Below, piece after piece: positions 1-11,639 of a stretch of 64,000 nt of DNA. The DNA lies in assembly GCA_029876055.1 (NCBI GenBank), contig CM056874.1:6696001-6760000 (forward strand). Reading direction: 5' to 3'. Origin of the DNA: Madurella fahalii. Lineage: Eukaryota; Ascomycota; Sordariomycetes; Sordariales. Below the pieces are notes generated by a model that did no database searches, was not told the origin of the DNA, and worked only from the letters and a program-made list of their open reading frames with translations. Position 1 is the stretch's first letter, and each line of letters starts with the position of its first letter. The translations under genes and the position numbers were made by a program.

Positions 1-660
1 GGCTCTTGACCCATCATTAGGGACTGTGGGTTAATAAGACGGAAGGCATCGATGACGACCTTGCCCTTGACGGACTGGATAGGATCGACAACGACGGCGA
101 CGGCGCGGGGTGTCAGTTGCTCGAAACTCTGTTGGGTGTTGATGTCGACCGACGACAGCCAGCAGCCGAAGCCAGGATGGGAATGGTACCATCCGACGAC
201 GGACTCGGGCCTAGGAACGGACATGTCAGTACTAACACGAGAAAGAGGGGCGAAAGGCGTTTGTTTGCCTGCGATTGCCCATACCTGCCGGTTTGCCGCA
301 ACATGTCCATCATCTTCATCTGGAAGACCGGGTCGACAGCCTCTACGCTGACGCCGGTTCCGCTCTGGGGCATCGCGAACACGTCCACCACGCGCACGGT
401 AAAATCGTCGACGAACTCGCCAAGCATTAGGCCCATGACTTCCATCGGCACACCCGCACGGCCGTGTCGGAGCATCTTCAGGAGCGCAAGTGACGAGATA
501 TAGACCGTCTCTGAGTTGTCGATTAGACTGGTGTTATCCTGGCCAAACGATCATGTTAGTAAAAAGTCGTGCGTAGCGACTGGGAAGCGCATACCGTCCC
601 GGGGGCAGCGCCTCCCAAGCTCAGGTTGCCGCCACCCAGCAGGCTTCTGAATCGCTCCAT
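1..660 (-). CDS. rpn11: 26S proteasome regulatory subunit Rpn11 (5' part; C-terminus beyond window)
   Basis: Rpn11 is the zinc-dependent deubiquitinase of the 19S proteasome lid; it removes ubiquitin chains from substrates being degraded. Three exons are visible on the minus strand: 660-595, 538-285 and 210-1. The introns are 594-539 and 284-211, both GT...AG, and the phases fit. The start ATG at 660 opens the usual MERF N-terminus, followed by a glycine-rich stretch. The MPN domain follows with VPMEVMGLMLGEFVDD, and exon 3 has the JAMM zinc motif WYHSHPGFGCWLSSVD. The frame is still open at base 1, around the conserved VVDPIQSVKGKVVIDAFR region, so about half of the roughly 335-residue protein is present. 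The gene is divergent from the Rpd3-type gene that starts at 1112. The identification is secure. Confidence 0.95.
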
Positions 661-1111
661 GGTTGAATGTGTGATACGGCCTTGGTGTGTGCGCGCTGGG
701 CGTGAAGCCTAAGAAGCCGCTCGTTCGATGCGGGGGGAATCCGAAGGTTGCTTGGGTTGGTTGTCTGAACGGGAGGGATGTGGAAAGCGGGCAGGAGTTG
801 GGAGTCGGGCTGATCGTGAGCCGCAGATGCCCGTCAGAATGGAGCTGTCGACCAAGCTGCAGTTGACGAAAGCCTGGCAGCCTGGCAGCCTGCAGCCCGA
901 TTACCTAATGCTAGTTTGTGCGCTTACGTTCAACAGGTGCCCCACAAAGTGGTTGCCCCACCGTCGACTATTCACAAATATTCTCAGCCTTGCAGCTTCG
1001 TATTCCCGAAGATTAACCGAACCAACCACCGAGCGTCTCTTCACAAGACGCACGGTCCAGCATTGCTAAGCGATCCAATCAGCGTGGCACGGCCCCCCCT
1101 GGATCTCTGCC

Positions 1112-3628
1112 ATGTCAGACCCGGGTAGCGCAGCCTCTTCTGGGGCGGCCGAATCGCTGCTCTCGCTGCTTAATTCGCCTGCCACTTCGCAACTCGCGAC
1201 CGAGGACGATTCGAATATCGACTCGGACAATCCGTCAGGCGATCACGAAGGCAGTGACGATCCCAACGACGGTGATTACGTCTGCAGCGGTTCCGACAGC
1301 AGCGATTCTGACCACGACTACCGTATTCCCCCGCCTCGTAGGTTCCAGCTCGAAAACGCACTGGGACGTCCCTATCTCGGCGACCTGCGGTACGTTGGCA
1401 GCCCTCCACGCCCCCGGCCCCGCGGTATCTTGAGCGACAGCGATCTCTCGCGCGCATACGACGAAGATTTCATTCTTCCTTCTCAAGCCGTTCCGTCTCT
1501 GCCCGCGTTCGCAATGCCCAAGTCGGGAGGACCGACCGACCCGGCCGGAGTCGAGCGCTCCCGGCCGCTCTACCAAGTTCTCAACACCGACAAGAAGAAG
1601 GTGGCCTACTTTTACGACTCCGACATTGGCAATTACGCCTACGTGACCGGCCATCCCATGAAGCCGCATCGCATTCGCCTTGCTCACAGCTTGGTCATGA
1701 ACTACGATGTCTACAAGTTCCTGGAGATCTACGTAAGTCGCTCCCGTCCGGCCTGGTCCGCTTCCATTGAAGTTTTGGCTGCTGATCGCATTACTTCCGG
1801 CATACAGCGCGCGAAGCCCGCCGTCATGTCCGAGATGACGCAGTTCCATACCGACGAGTACATTGAGTTCCTGCAAAAGGTTACGCCCGACAACATGGAC
1901 TCCTTCATGAGAGAGCAGGGCAAATACAACGTCGGCGATGACTGCCCTGTGTTTGACGGCCTTTTCGAGTTTTGCGGCATCAGCGCCGGCGGCAGCATGG
2001 AGGGCGCCGCCCGTCTCAATCGCAACAAGTGCGACATTGCCATCAACTGGGCTGGCGGGCTCCACCATGCAAAGAAGAGCGAGGCTAGTGGCTTCTGTTA
2101 TGTCAACGGTATGGCCCGGTGTTTTCTGCCTTCTGTGATAATGGACTGACTGACTTTGCCGCGCAGACATCGTCCTGGCCATTCTCGAGCTGCTGCGTTT
2201 CAAGAAGCGCGTCCTCTACATTGACATTGACGTCCACCACGGTGACGGCGTTGAGGAGGCTTTCTACACCACCGACCGCGTCATGACGGTCTCATTCCAC
2301 AAGTATGGCGAGTACTTCCCTGGCACGGGCGAGCTCCGTGACATCGGTATAGGAACCGGCAAGTACTACGCCGTCAACTTCCCGCTGCGGGATGGCATCG
2401 ACGACACCGCATATGAGACCATTTTCGAGCCCGTCATTGCTGCTGTCATGCAGTACTACCAGCCCGAGGCAGTTGTCCTCCAGTGCGGCGGCGACAGTCT
2501 GTCTGGCGATCGCCTAGGCTGTTTCAACCTGAGCATGCGCGGTCATGCCAATTGCGTCAACTATGTCCGTAGCTTCAATCTCCCGACCCTGGTGCTCGGT
2601 GGCGGTGGCTACACGATGCGCAACGTTTCCCGCACCTGGGCCTATGAGACTGGCCGCCTGGTCGGTGTTGAGATGGACCCCGTCCTTCCCTACAATGAAT
2701 ACTACGAAGTAAGTTTCCCTGCGTTCCATCACGTTGTCCGGCCAAGCTAACGGCCTGCAAGTACTACGGACCCGACTACGAGCTTGATGTTCGCTCGTCC
2801 AACATGGAGAACGCCAACAGCTACGAGTACCTCGAGAAGATCAAGATTGCCGTCATCGAGAACCTCAAGAAGACGGCTCCTGTTCCGTCGGTCCAGATGC
2901 AGGATGTCCCCCGCGATGGCTTCGGCATGTCGGATGAGCAAGAGGCCGAGCTAGATGACCTCGACGAGGATGAGAATCAGGACGTTCGCATGACTCAGCG
3001 CCAGTGGGAGAAGCGCGTTGAGCGCCAGGACGAGTTTGAGGAATCCGACGATGAGGACATGGCCCGCGCCAACGGAGTCTACAAGACCAACGGCCGCTCA
3101 CGCCAGGAGACAAATTTTGCAAGCACCGCCAAGGAGGATGACACTATGGACGTTGATAGCGGTGTCGCCACTCCCGCCGAGCCGGCTGCCGAGACAGCTG
3201 CTGATAACGACGACACCATGATTGATGAGGCTCAAGCCGAAGGTGCCGAAGCCGAGGTCGAGGCTAAGGCGCCTGCTGCGGCCGAGAAGGATGCCGAGGA
3301 CAGCGAGCCCAAGGTTGACGACGACGGTGATGTCGATATGGGCGATGCGGCCGCTGAGGACAAGACTACCGAGACGGCTATCAAGAAAGAGGAAGTGGAG
3401 GGGATCTCTGCGACCGAGACCGAGCACGACAATACCGCTGTTGCGCCCACCAATGATACTGCTGGTAAAGAGGAGGCAGATGTTACCAAGCGGGCTTCGG
3501 GTTCCCCAGAGGCCAGCGATGGCCAGACCAAGCCAGTTGAGAAGGTTTCTACTGCCGAGACGTCTGACAAGGATGCCACGGCCACTACCGCCGACAAGAA
3601 GGCGGACGATGATGAGGCTAAGGCTTAG
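1112..3628 (+). CDS. rpdA: Class I histone deacetylase, Rpd3/RpdA type, with long N-terminal extension
   Basis: Catalytic subunit of Rpd3/Sin3-type corepressor complexes; removes acetyl groups from histone lysines in the nucleus. Exons are 1112-1732, 1808-2108, 2167-2708 and 2762-3628, with introns GTAAGT...CAG, GTATGG...CAG and GTAAGT...AAG; phases agree and give 776 residues. The core is nearly canonical: YVTGHPMKPHRIR, the His pair in GLHHAKKSEASGFCYVND, zinc ligands in IDIDVHHGDG and QCGGDSLSGDRL, and the active-site Tyr in GGGGYTMRN. The tail after about residue 500 is a long Asp/Glu/Ala-rich region, as in filamentous-fungal RpdA, where the tail is known to be functionally important. The odd part is about 165 residues before the usual start, acidic and Ser-rich, in an open frame with GC-rich codons. 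An internal ATG at 1514 would give a shorter, more typical protein. Confidence 0.93.
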
Positions 3629-5236
3629 GCTGCTGACCATTCGTCAAAGCAATAACAAAACAAGGGGATGATTCATACTTGCTCCCCTGATATCAGCATG
3701 TATTAGTTATGTGGCGTGGTTTTTGCCGCGGCGTTCGGGGAGATGGGAGACAGGGACCGGAACGGGACTGGCAGCTTTACTTTTGCATCGACATGGGAGT
3801 TTTATGGACGGGCCGCCGTTTCTCGTCGGCCGATATTGCGTTGCCTTGATACAGCACGATATGGTGGGGTGGGGAGCTGATTCATCGTGGGCACTTTGGT
3901 GTCCCTCTCTAGTACGTCTGATACGCAGCGGACTCTCTCCAGCCTTAGTCTAGATAGCGCCAGCTTGCATTATACCACTGAATCTGCTTTTTCGCGGATG
4001 ACGTCTCCTTGCAACTGGGTGATGATTGCAATGTGATGTTTCTGCATGCTGATCCAGTCATGTCTCAAGTTCGCCGCCTTGGGACCCATGAGTAACATCC
4101 CGCTTCCTGGGAAGATCCGGGAGCCAAGCTTCATTACGAGCGACCAGTGAAGCCAGCCCCGAACAGTGATCAGCGATTCACGGAGCTTGGCATCCATTAG
4201 GAAAGTGGTATTGCTGATAGGCCCAGAGTTGCTTCCTAATCGACCTCCCAAGGTTAGCATTGATTAAGAAGCCTCTCTCAAAGAAGGACTCGAAATGGGT
4301 CGTGACATGCCGAGCCATGGGCACTGGTCGCCAGATCCGAGTTCGCGCGTACGTAAATGGACCCAAAGCTGGACGATGGTGTACGAGTCGCATCGGACGA
4401 CATGAAGCCCCCTAACGCCGCGGCATCCCCACTACTCCCCCGCACCAGGAGGAGGATAGCGGCCAGGAGGTCTAACGAGGAAGATGATGATGGTGAGGTG
4501 ATGAGGACGGTGAGGAACTTGGCCAGGCGGGGCAAGGGTTTGGGTACCGCATTCTTTGGGGGGGCGGTTGATGTCTTAGATTTATATATTGGTTTGTTGC
4601 ATTCTTAGCTTACGCTCTTGATTCATGCTTGAGCACGTTCAATTGGGAGTGCATGTTATTAGTTATAGAAAGACTTAGAGACAAATTGACACCCAGATAG
4701 GAGCGAACACTCAGCTCAGCCCTTGACAGGATGATTGAAAACGGCTTCAGCACACCTGATTCAAGGATAAAACTCAGATCTTACTCGGAATGACGGCGTT
4801 CACTTATGTGTAGACAAATTGAAGTGCTTTCAAAAGGCCCCTAGTTTAGTAGGAAATATCAATTACAACTACTATATTCTATGAGCATACCGTTTATCCC
4901 ATGATTTCTATGCTCATCCCCAGGCCGTTATGCATGTCTATCATGGAGGAAGTTTAGTCATGATGTTTCTCAATGCCCCGTACCAATCCCAACCCAAACG
5001 CCAGTAAAGTCTGCTGACGCCAACTTAGAAATGCCAAACGCCTCTTGGGGGCCCTAAGTACCCATGCAATGCAAGGTCGAATGAACGCCAACCCCAAAAC
5101 TAGACAACCTTCTAACCGACGCAGAAAACAAGCCTGACCCTTTGTCGGGCCAGCAAAGGGACACGCGCGCAAAAATAACCCTGACCTCTCGCCTTTTATC
5201 CCCTGATCATGTAACAGCAACATCCCTTCTCCCTCT
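3629..5236. other. Intergenic; one unassigned coding-like stretch
   Basis: This lies between the Rpd3-type gene and the convergent Prm10-like gene. Most of it shows nothing recognisable, and 4620-5000 is AT-rich. The exception is minus-strand 4222-3970, an open frame of about 84 codons ending in TAA, with protein-like composition (for example TVRGWLHWSLVMKLGSRIF). A TTAG that could act as a 3' splice site lies just upstream, and related frames with possible start codons lie at about 4535-4300. I could not join these into a gene with consistent phase and do not recognise the family. It may be the 3' exon of a small gene or a relic. Confidence 0.3.
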
Positions 5237-8065
5237 CTAAAAACTAAACAGCCCACTCCTCCTCTTCCCAAAGGGATACACCAGTAAGGCGCTCAGACTC
5301 AACCCGACCGAGATGTTGATGGCGACCTGAACCACACTCACCAAGACGCTAAACGCCGAGCTATTCAGATCCCCCGACACGGCCGTCGTGGTCGTTGACA
5401 GCGTGCCGTTGATGATTGTTCCGTTCGCTAAGATGGTCTCGTTCCTCGTGATCTGGTCCGCGCTCGTCACGCCGCTCAGCAGCGACCCGCTGGCGGCCAA
5501 ACCAGAGGGCACCTGCACGAAGATGGCCGGCAGCATGGCCGCCGCGGCGAGGCCGTAGCCGAACTTGCGGGCATGGCGAAGGGCGCCAGGGCCGGGCTGC
5601 GATCGGGAACCCATCTCGAGGTCTCGTTCTTTGCTGGCGCCGGCAGAGGCGGTGGCGGCGACGGTTTCGTCCGAATCAGCAGCTGGCTGGCAGTTATGGT
5701 AAGGGGACTCATGCGGTTGGGGTCGTTTACCGCTGAGGCGACGGAGGCGGGGCTCGATGTGGTACTCCCAAACGTCAAGGGACAGGTTTTGGGCGTAACG
5801 GCCGAGGCGGGAGTAGAGGTTGGCTAGTACGCCGATAGTGAGGGCGCCAAGTGAGCTCGAGACGATGCCATTGCCTTTGAAAAAGCGCGAGGAGAAGTTG
5901 TTGACGACGAAACCGGCAAGGGAGATCAAGACTTGGACTGCCGCAGGTTGTTAGCAGATAATAAGGAGAAAGATGGGTAGGAGGTGTGACATACCCGGTG
6001 TCTGCTTCCACTTGGCCTGGTTTATGGCGCAGAGACAGAGCGTGAAAGCGAAGACGAAGAGGATATAAAAGTTTTCCGGCGGCCTTTGCGTGTACCACCT
6101 GTCACCCACCGAGCAATGTATGGAGCTGACCGCGTTGTCATCCATGTATCCGTAGAGGACTGACCCAATTGTGAAGCCATAGCCGAGGAAGAGAGTGTAG
6201 ATGAGTGCATAGACCATGCGGACCGAGCCCGAAACCATCTGGTGGCTTTGAAGTTCCAGGCTCGCGCAGAGAACCATGTACCCTGGCAGAATCAGGGCGA
6301 TGGATGCCTGCGCGAGGGATGAGAAACAGAACAAGGTCCCATCCCGGAGTGAGCCGAAAACCCGAGCCAGGAACGATGTCGCCACTGCGGCGGTAATCTC
6401 GAAGACGTTGGCGTAGAGCTCGTTCGAAGGGGCCAGGTAGAGCTGCAGGAATCCCACCAAACAGCCTAGAATGAAGCAAATGGGCATGTCGATGTAGCGG
6501 CCCTCGAAGCCGAAGGGGGCAACCATTGCCGAGGCGACTCCATACAGAAGGACGCGTAACCACTTGGGGAATTTTGGCTTGCGCGCCGTGACTTCATTCA
6601 AGCGCGCGGTCGCTTCCTCGACGCCGATGAGATCGTGCACCACCTCCTTGTAGACCTCGTGCACATCGCGTAGCCGGCCAAAGTCTAGCCCCTGAGTGGT
6701 GCGGACAATCTTGACCTCGGTGGTGTGGGTATTGCTGTCGTCGAACGAAATGATCATGGTGTCGGGGAGGTACATGAACTGCCCTTCGATACCGAGAACG
6801 CGGGCCGACATTCTCATGTAGGCTTCGAGCCGGTGAGTTGGCGCGCCATACATCATCAACGCGTGGCAGAGTTTGAGCAGGTAAGCATGGCGTTTGATGA
6901 TTTCGGCAATGTGGATCTTGATACGGTATTCTTCGAGCTTCTTCTTGGATTTGGCCGACTTCTTGGCCCGCTCCTTCTCGTGCTTGACCTTTTCCGAAAC
7001 CGCCTCCGAAATGTCCTTGGAAGATGCAGGGGCAGCAAACATGAAGGACGACTCCATGAGGCCTGCCAAAGTGCTGGAGGACTGGGTCCTCCAACTTCGG
7101 CGCCCCCTGTCCGGCCTTGGCGTGCTTGACCTCGACACCGGAGGAGTGCTTGACGGCGATCCGTTCGGCGTCCGGGCTGGCGTGCTCGAGGCGCTGGCGT
7201 CGAGGTAAGCCGTGCTCCCACTCTTATCGTCGGAGTTGTATAGCTTGAGCAGGGTTCCGAGGATCCCTCCATTGTACTTCTCGGGCCGTGGAACGTATTC
7301 CAGATCATGGTCGATAGGAGTAGCTGCGCCGGACCGAGGGGGTGTGAAGGACTGAATGAGTGGACTTTTGCGGCGCTTGTGGGCCTTGACAAGGTCATCA
7401 GCCTCCAGCTGGGCCTTCTTCTGCGGTCTGAGCGCGTCAGAGTCTCCTGAGGTCGCAAAATCTTGAGCCATGGTGGCAGTGGAGTCGTCAGGCAGAATTC
7501 CCCGATCCAAGTTAGATTCCTTCACCGAGTCGACCGACCCACTGCTTGCTACCGGGACAGATGAAGTCCCAACGGAGTAAGCCAACCGATCAGCCCGATT
7601 CTTGGCCTCGACCTCGGACGGGTGAGGTGCCGTGATCACATCAGCTGGGCTGGGAAGCGTGGCCGATTTCCGGAGCACTGGTCTTGGCTGCCTTGGGAGG
7701 ACTGGGCTGGGCTGCTGCTCGGTCCTCAGGATCTGCTCGAGAGCGGCGGCGAGTTCGTCCCTGTTGAAAGAATCTCGCTTGGTTGGCCCATCGGCGATTA
7801 AGGGTGTGGAGCCGTTACTGTAGGGCGTAGGGTTGTAGGAGAAGTAGTCCTGCGTAGCCGCTTGGGGCTCGTCCGGGGTAAGGAACAACGGGCTCGCGGA
7901 AGTGCCTGGCTGGGGCCCTTTGTCGCTGGCAAAGCCGACTCTCTTCTTCTCCTTGCCCTTTGGCGGTTGCAGACCATCGGAGCTGCTCTGGGGCGAATCC
8001 TGTCGCCGCTCGCTGCCAGCAGCACCGGGCGTGGTCTGGTCGTGGGGTGCTCGCAGCGACGCCAT
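5237..8065 (-). CDS. prm10: Prm10-like / ThrE-family (DUF1212) multi-pass membrane protein
   Basis: Putative amino-acid (threonine/serine-type) exporter of the Prm10 group found throughout fungi; substrate and membrane are not known. Exon 1 is 8065-5995 and exon 2 is 5937-5237, with intron 5994-5938 (GTATGT...CAG, phase 1), giving 923 residues. The first 380 residues are a disordered Ser/Pro-rich cytosolic region. The family block then begins with a helical lead-in and LCHALMMYGAPTHRLEAYM, followed by IISFDDSNTHTTEVKIVRT. The membrane part has about ten hydrophobic segments, including AMVAPFGFEGRYIDMPICF and ALIYTLFLGYGFTIGSVLYG. Exon 2 supplies the last segments and a loop of about 100 residues with NGT/NSS sequons. 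No damage is visible. The family call is firm; transport activity is inferred. Confidence 0.9.
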
Positions 8066-9608
8066 CGCTGCGGCAGGACCTTGTCACGGCTGAGGGGAAC
8101 ACCGCTGCTGTGCCGATCGGGCTGATGTGAAAATGAGAGGTTATAATACGAGTGATGAGCTCCCTGACGGTCACTTGAGAGATTGCGTTTGAAGCCCAAT
8201 CCAATGCTGGGCTGGCGGGGCGAATGTGATTGAATTCCGACACCCACAAATTTCGATTGACGTTGGTGGAGCCGAGAAACTCGAGACGGAAAGGTAGAGC
8301 AATAGGGAGAGCAATCGAGATCACCAACAAAACATATGGGAAACGAAATCAAAAGAAGGGCGGAAAAGGACAGCCCGGGAGAATATCGAAGCACTGGGAG
8401 CTGCGGGGCCGAATACGCGAGTCCAGCGAGATGCAACGCCATTGTATAATGCCAACCCGGCTCAGAAGCCGGAAGCTCTTTGACAAGGTGGGCCCCGTTG
8501 TTTTGTTTTGGACCTGGAGGAGTCGTCTTCCAAGATCTCCGTCTGGGTTTGCGCATTCCCGGGACCTTGTAGAGGTGTGGTCTAGGCTGTCGAATGGGAG
8601 GACACTGTGAATGAATCGGCCCTACGACCGTTGTTTCCAGCCCTAGCGCAAACGGAGCCCCTCGTATCCTGGACAGTGCATTTGACTGCCGCCACTCTGG
8701 TGGGCCATTGGTTTCGATTTTTCTGGCCTCGTGCGAGAGCATCGCTATCTGCGGGCCGTACACGTCATCCGTGGGACCGGGTCCAAAACTTTTAGCAAGT
8801 CCCGGCTCGTCCGCATCCGGTTTACCGCCAGCATCTGCGTTCGATTGCATCAGCTACCGGTGGGAACTGGCAGAGATAACAGTGATAACAGTGTCTTGGA
8901 CGATGGGGCGGCTTGTTGATCTCTCTGACAGCGGCGCTCAGACAATGTCGAATGGAAACCACTAACGTTGGGCATCGGTGGAGTTCGGCCATTGAGTAAT
9001 CGAGAGTCCAGTTCTCCCGCCCCAATTTTGCCGAAACGACACGAAGTCGACGTCAGGTCCGGGACAAAACACGCTGCAACGACTGGGCTGACGTTGAAAT
9101 GGTGGATTTCTGGGTTGTGCTTTCTGGCCGCGGCTCCTTGTGCGCCGCCATCTGCCAGGAACAGGCAAGGCGTGATCCTGGCGGCAAAACGCCACCAGCA
9201 GCCCAGCCCAAAGGCGACACACTTTTCCTTGGCGATGGCCCCGGTACAGCAACGTACTTTGAAGGTGGCTCGGGCCATTGGAAAGTTTGTCATCGAGCAA
9301 TGCATGGACCGGCCACGATTTGCGCAATATTCCGAGGCCCAGAACCTGAGCCCCGAAGTCAGCGGCCGGATGGCGGGTCCCAATCCAATCCGGCAGCTGC
9401 TCAATGCTGGATCTATCGCTGCTGAGTTCGCACAGTGATGACCTTGACCCACTGCGATCCGCCCCTAACCGCTGATGCGTCCTTTGGGGCCATCAACGTA
9501 AAAAAAAAAAAAAAAAAAGTTCGTAAGTTTCTGATGCTGACGTCTATAATAGAACACATGCTGGCCAACATTTTTGCTCCCTGAAATTCCCAACATCCCC
9601 AAGCCCGT
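8066..9608. other. Intergenic, no gene recognised
   Basis: A 1.5-kb GC-rich stretch upstream of the Prm10-like gene and downstream of the G1 peptidase gene. Open frames occur on both strands but overlap each other, have low-complexity translations and match no family I know. An A-run of about 19 bases starts near 9500. It probably contains the promoter and 5' leader of the Prm10-like gene. Confidence 0.5.
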
Positions 9609-10558
9609 TCAGCCATGCGGTGTGAGGACAAAGTTTGCGTTATCGTACCGTTCCGCCGAGCAGAGGATCGTCCCGTCATCCTTTTGCAAATGAACCATAG
9701 CCGCCCCGTCGATGCCAATGTTGTTGCCTCGAGCCGTCGTCGCCGCCGCGTCCACGAACCACATCTGGGAAAAGTTTGCAAAGGCAACCTGCTCGCCCGA
9801 GTCGTAAAAATCTTCGAGAATCCACTCGGCATCTACGCGGCATAGGTTCGGCCCGTTATTGATCACAAGGGTTACCGAGTAACCACGCTGCGCGTTGGTG
9901 ATGACGCTGGTGCACCCGTTAGTCGGATGCGCCTCGGTTGGACGTCGTCGCTCACTTACATGGTCCCGCTCCTCGCATCCGTGGCCGTGATGTTGACCGT
10001 CATCCAATCCCCCGGCCTGACCTGGAGGCCGTCGATGTTGAAGGCCGCCTCTGGGTACCACTCCCACCATGCTGACGCACTCTGACCCCCATTTGAGTTG
10101 ACCTAGTCCTGGTCTTAGTCCCGTCTTCACTTGGCAGCTATCAGGTCCCGAGTTCTTACAATAGTGGTTACGCCAGCCTGCAACAAGCTCGAGTTGCACT
10201 CGGCCCCGTCGATGCCTACCCATGCAGCAGCGAACTGCGGCGGTGGTGTTTCGGGACGCAGCGTCAGGTCAGGAACGGTGAAGAAGCTGAACACGTTGGT
10301 GATCGGGTCCGCGCGCGTCGAGTGCTGCGACGCGCCGCACCAATTCGAGCTGTAGCTGATGGTGTCTCGCTCTTTCCTGCCGTAGCGGGACCGGGACGGA
10401 TGTTTTCCGTGGCTCAAGGCCGGAATCGGCACAAACCCGAGGTTTGATGCATCAACTTCTCGGCCTCCTTGCTCGACGCTCGCCACGAAGCTTAGTGCAC
10501 TGATAGATGACACAGTCAATGCAGCGGCGAGCAGTAATGAGCGGGCGAGGGACCGCAT
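9609..10558 (-). CDS. Secreted G1-family (eqolisin, aspergillopepsin II-like) acid peptidase
   Basis: Pepstatin-insensitive acid endopeptidase secreted by fungi, using a catalytic Gln/Glu pair. Exons are 10558-10160, 10102-9960 and 9906-9609, with introns GTAAGA...TAG and GTAAGT...CAG; phases agree, giving 279 residues. The start at 10558 opens a classical signal peptide (MRSLARSLLLAAALTVSSI, then SALS). A short propeptide follows, then the mature start SSNWCGA, the AAWVGIDGAECNSSLLQAG block carrying the presumed catalytic Gln, WWEWYPEAAFNIDG, and AEWILEDF carrying the presumed catalytic Glu. It ends with the usual C-terminal beta-strand block. Length and residue order match the family. Nothing is broken. 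Confidence 0.93.
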
Positions 10559-11639
10559 GTTCGCGAAGTTTTGAAGCCTGTCGTGTGCTCGGTGGACAGG
10601 CGCCGGGTCATTGAACGATGGACAATCCGAGCCCCGGGGTTTGCGGTGAGATCGTGATGCGCGAGAAACGTGGCGGAAAATGCTTATGCGATCCAGCGAG
10701 AGGGCGCAAAAACAGCCTGGCAGCTCGCCATGGACTCGCGACGAGGATCGCAGCCCTTCAAGTGTTCTCTCGCAGAGGAGGTGCGGTCGGGTTGGCTGGC
10801 AGCTCGCGCGATCCCTAAAAACCTTCCTAATCCATCGTTCCCCCGGTGAGCTGAGGTTTCCCAATTCCACCACCCCAACCCATGGTTCTTTACCCCAAAA
10901 CAGGGGGCTAGTGGGCAGGCCCCGAGCTCTGCAGAGGTGCCAGCTCCGTCAGTGCACCCAACAATCCTGGATTTGGCCCGTCAATAGTCCAAGAATTTCT
11001 CGAGCTAGCGCACCAGCGTCGCATTTCTACCACCTCCCTGGTCCCTTTCCCACAGTCCGCCGAGCTCTGGTTGGGACGGTGGGGCAATTTCTTAAAATAA
11101 CGTGGGACATTTACGGCGAGGGCGGGCCGCTTCTGTCTCGGCATCCGGGTTTGGCTTGGGATGGTTTTTATAATGCCTGTGATATACACCTGATAGGGGG
11201 GGACCATCGCCCAACCACGGGCGGCCTCGGGCTACTAGTGGTGGTAGTGCTCAAGGGCCCTTCCCCCCCATCATTGCTACTTTGCTGGGCTGCATGAGGT
11301 ATTTCATGCTCCTTGACCCCGCTACGTCCAGATCGAGCACAACAAAAAGCCCAAGTGTGGCCTCGGCCCCGATGACAACACATATGCCGTTGCTGACTGC
11401 TCGGCCTTGCGCATACTGCATCAATTATTGCGGCTCTGTCGTTCCCATGGTGCGGCAACATATATTGCGTAAACTCGGGCGCTCCATTACTGATGACGGA
11501 TGGCACCTAATCTGTACATACCTCCCCCCATAGCAGTTTGGGTCACGAAAAAAAGTTTGCGCCGCTAGCGATCGAGTGACTGGTATCCATGGATGACGCA
11601 GAGCAGAGAACCTTCCCTCTTCCCGGTTGGGCGGTGTTG
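10559..11639. other. Intergenic, no gene recognised
   Basis: The stretch between the G1 peptidase start and the 3' end of the Pth11-like gene. Frames here are short and overlap on opposite strands. It should include the peptidase promoter. I see no RNA gene or repeat. Confidence 0.5.

Noticed and set aside
4357..4608. 83-codon plus-strand frame starting MDPKLDD
   Set aside because: Low-complexity Arg/Asp-rich translation with an opposing frame. It is insufficient to call a gene.
8968..9438. 156-codon plus-strand frame in the intergenic region
   Set aside because: Overlapped by an equally long minus-strand frame, with no recognisable domain and no convincing codon pattern.
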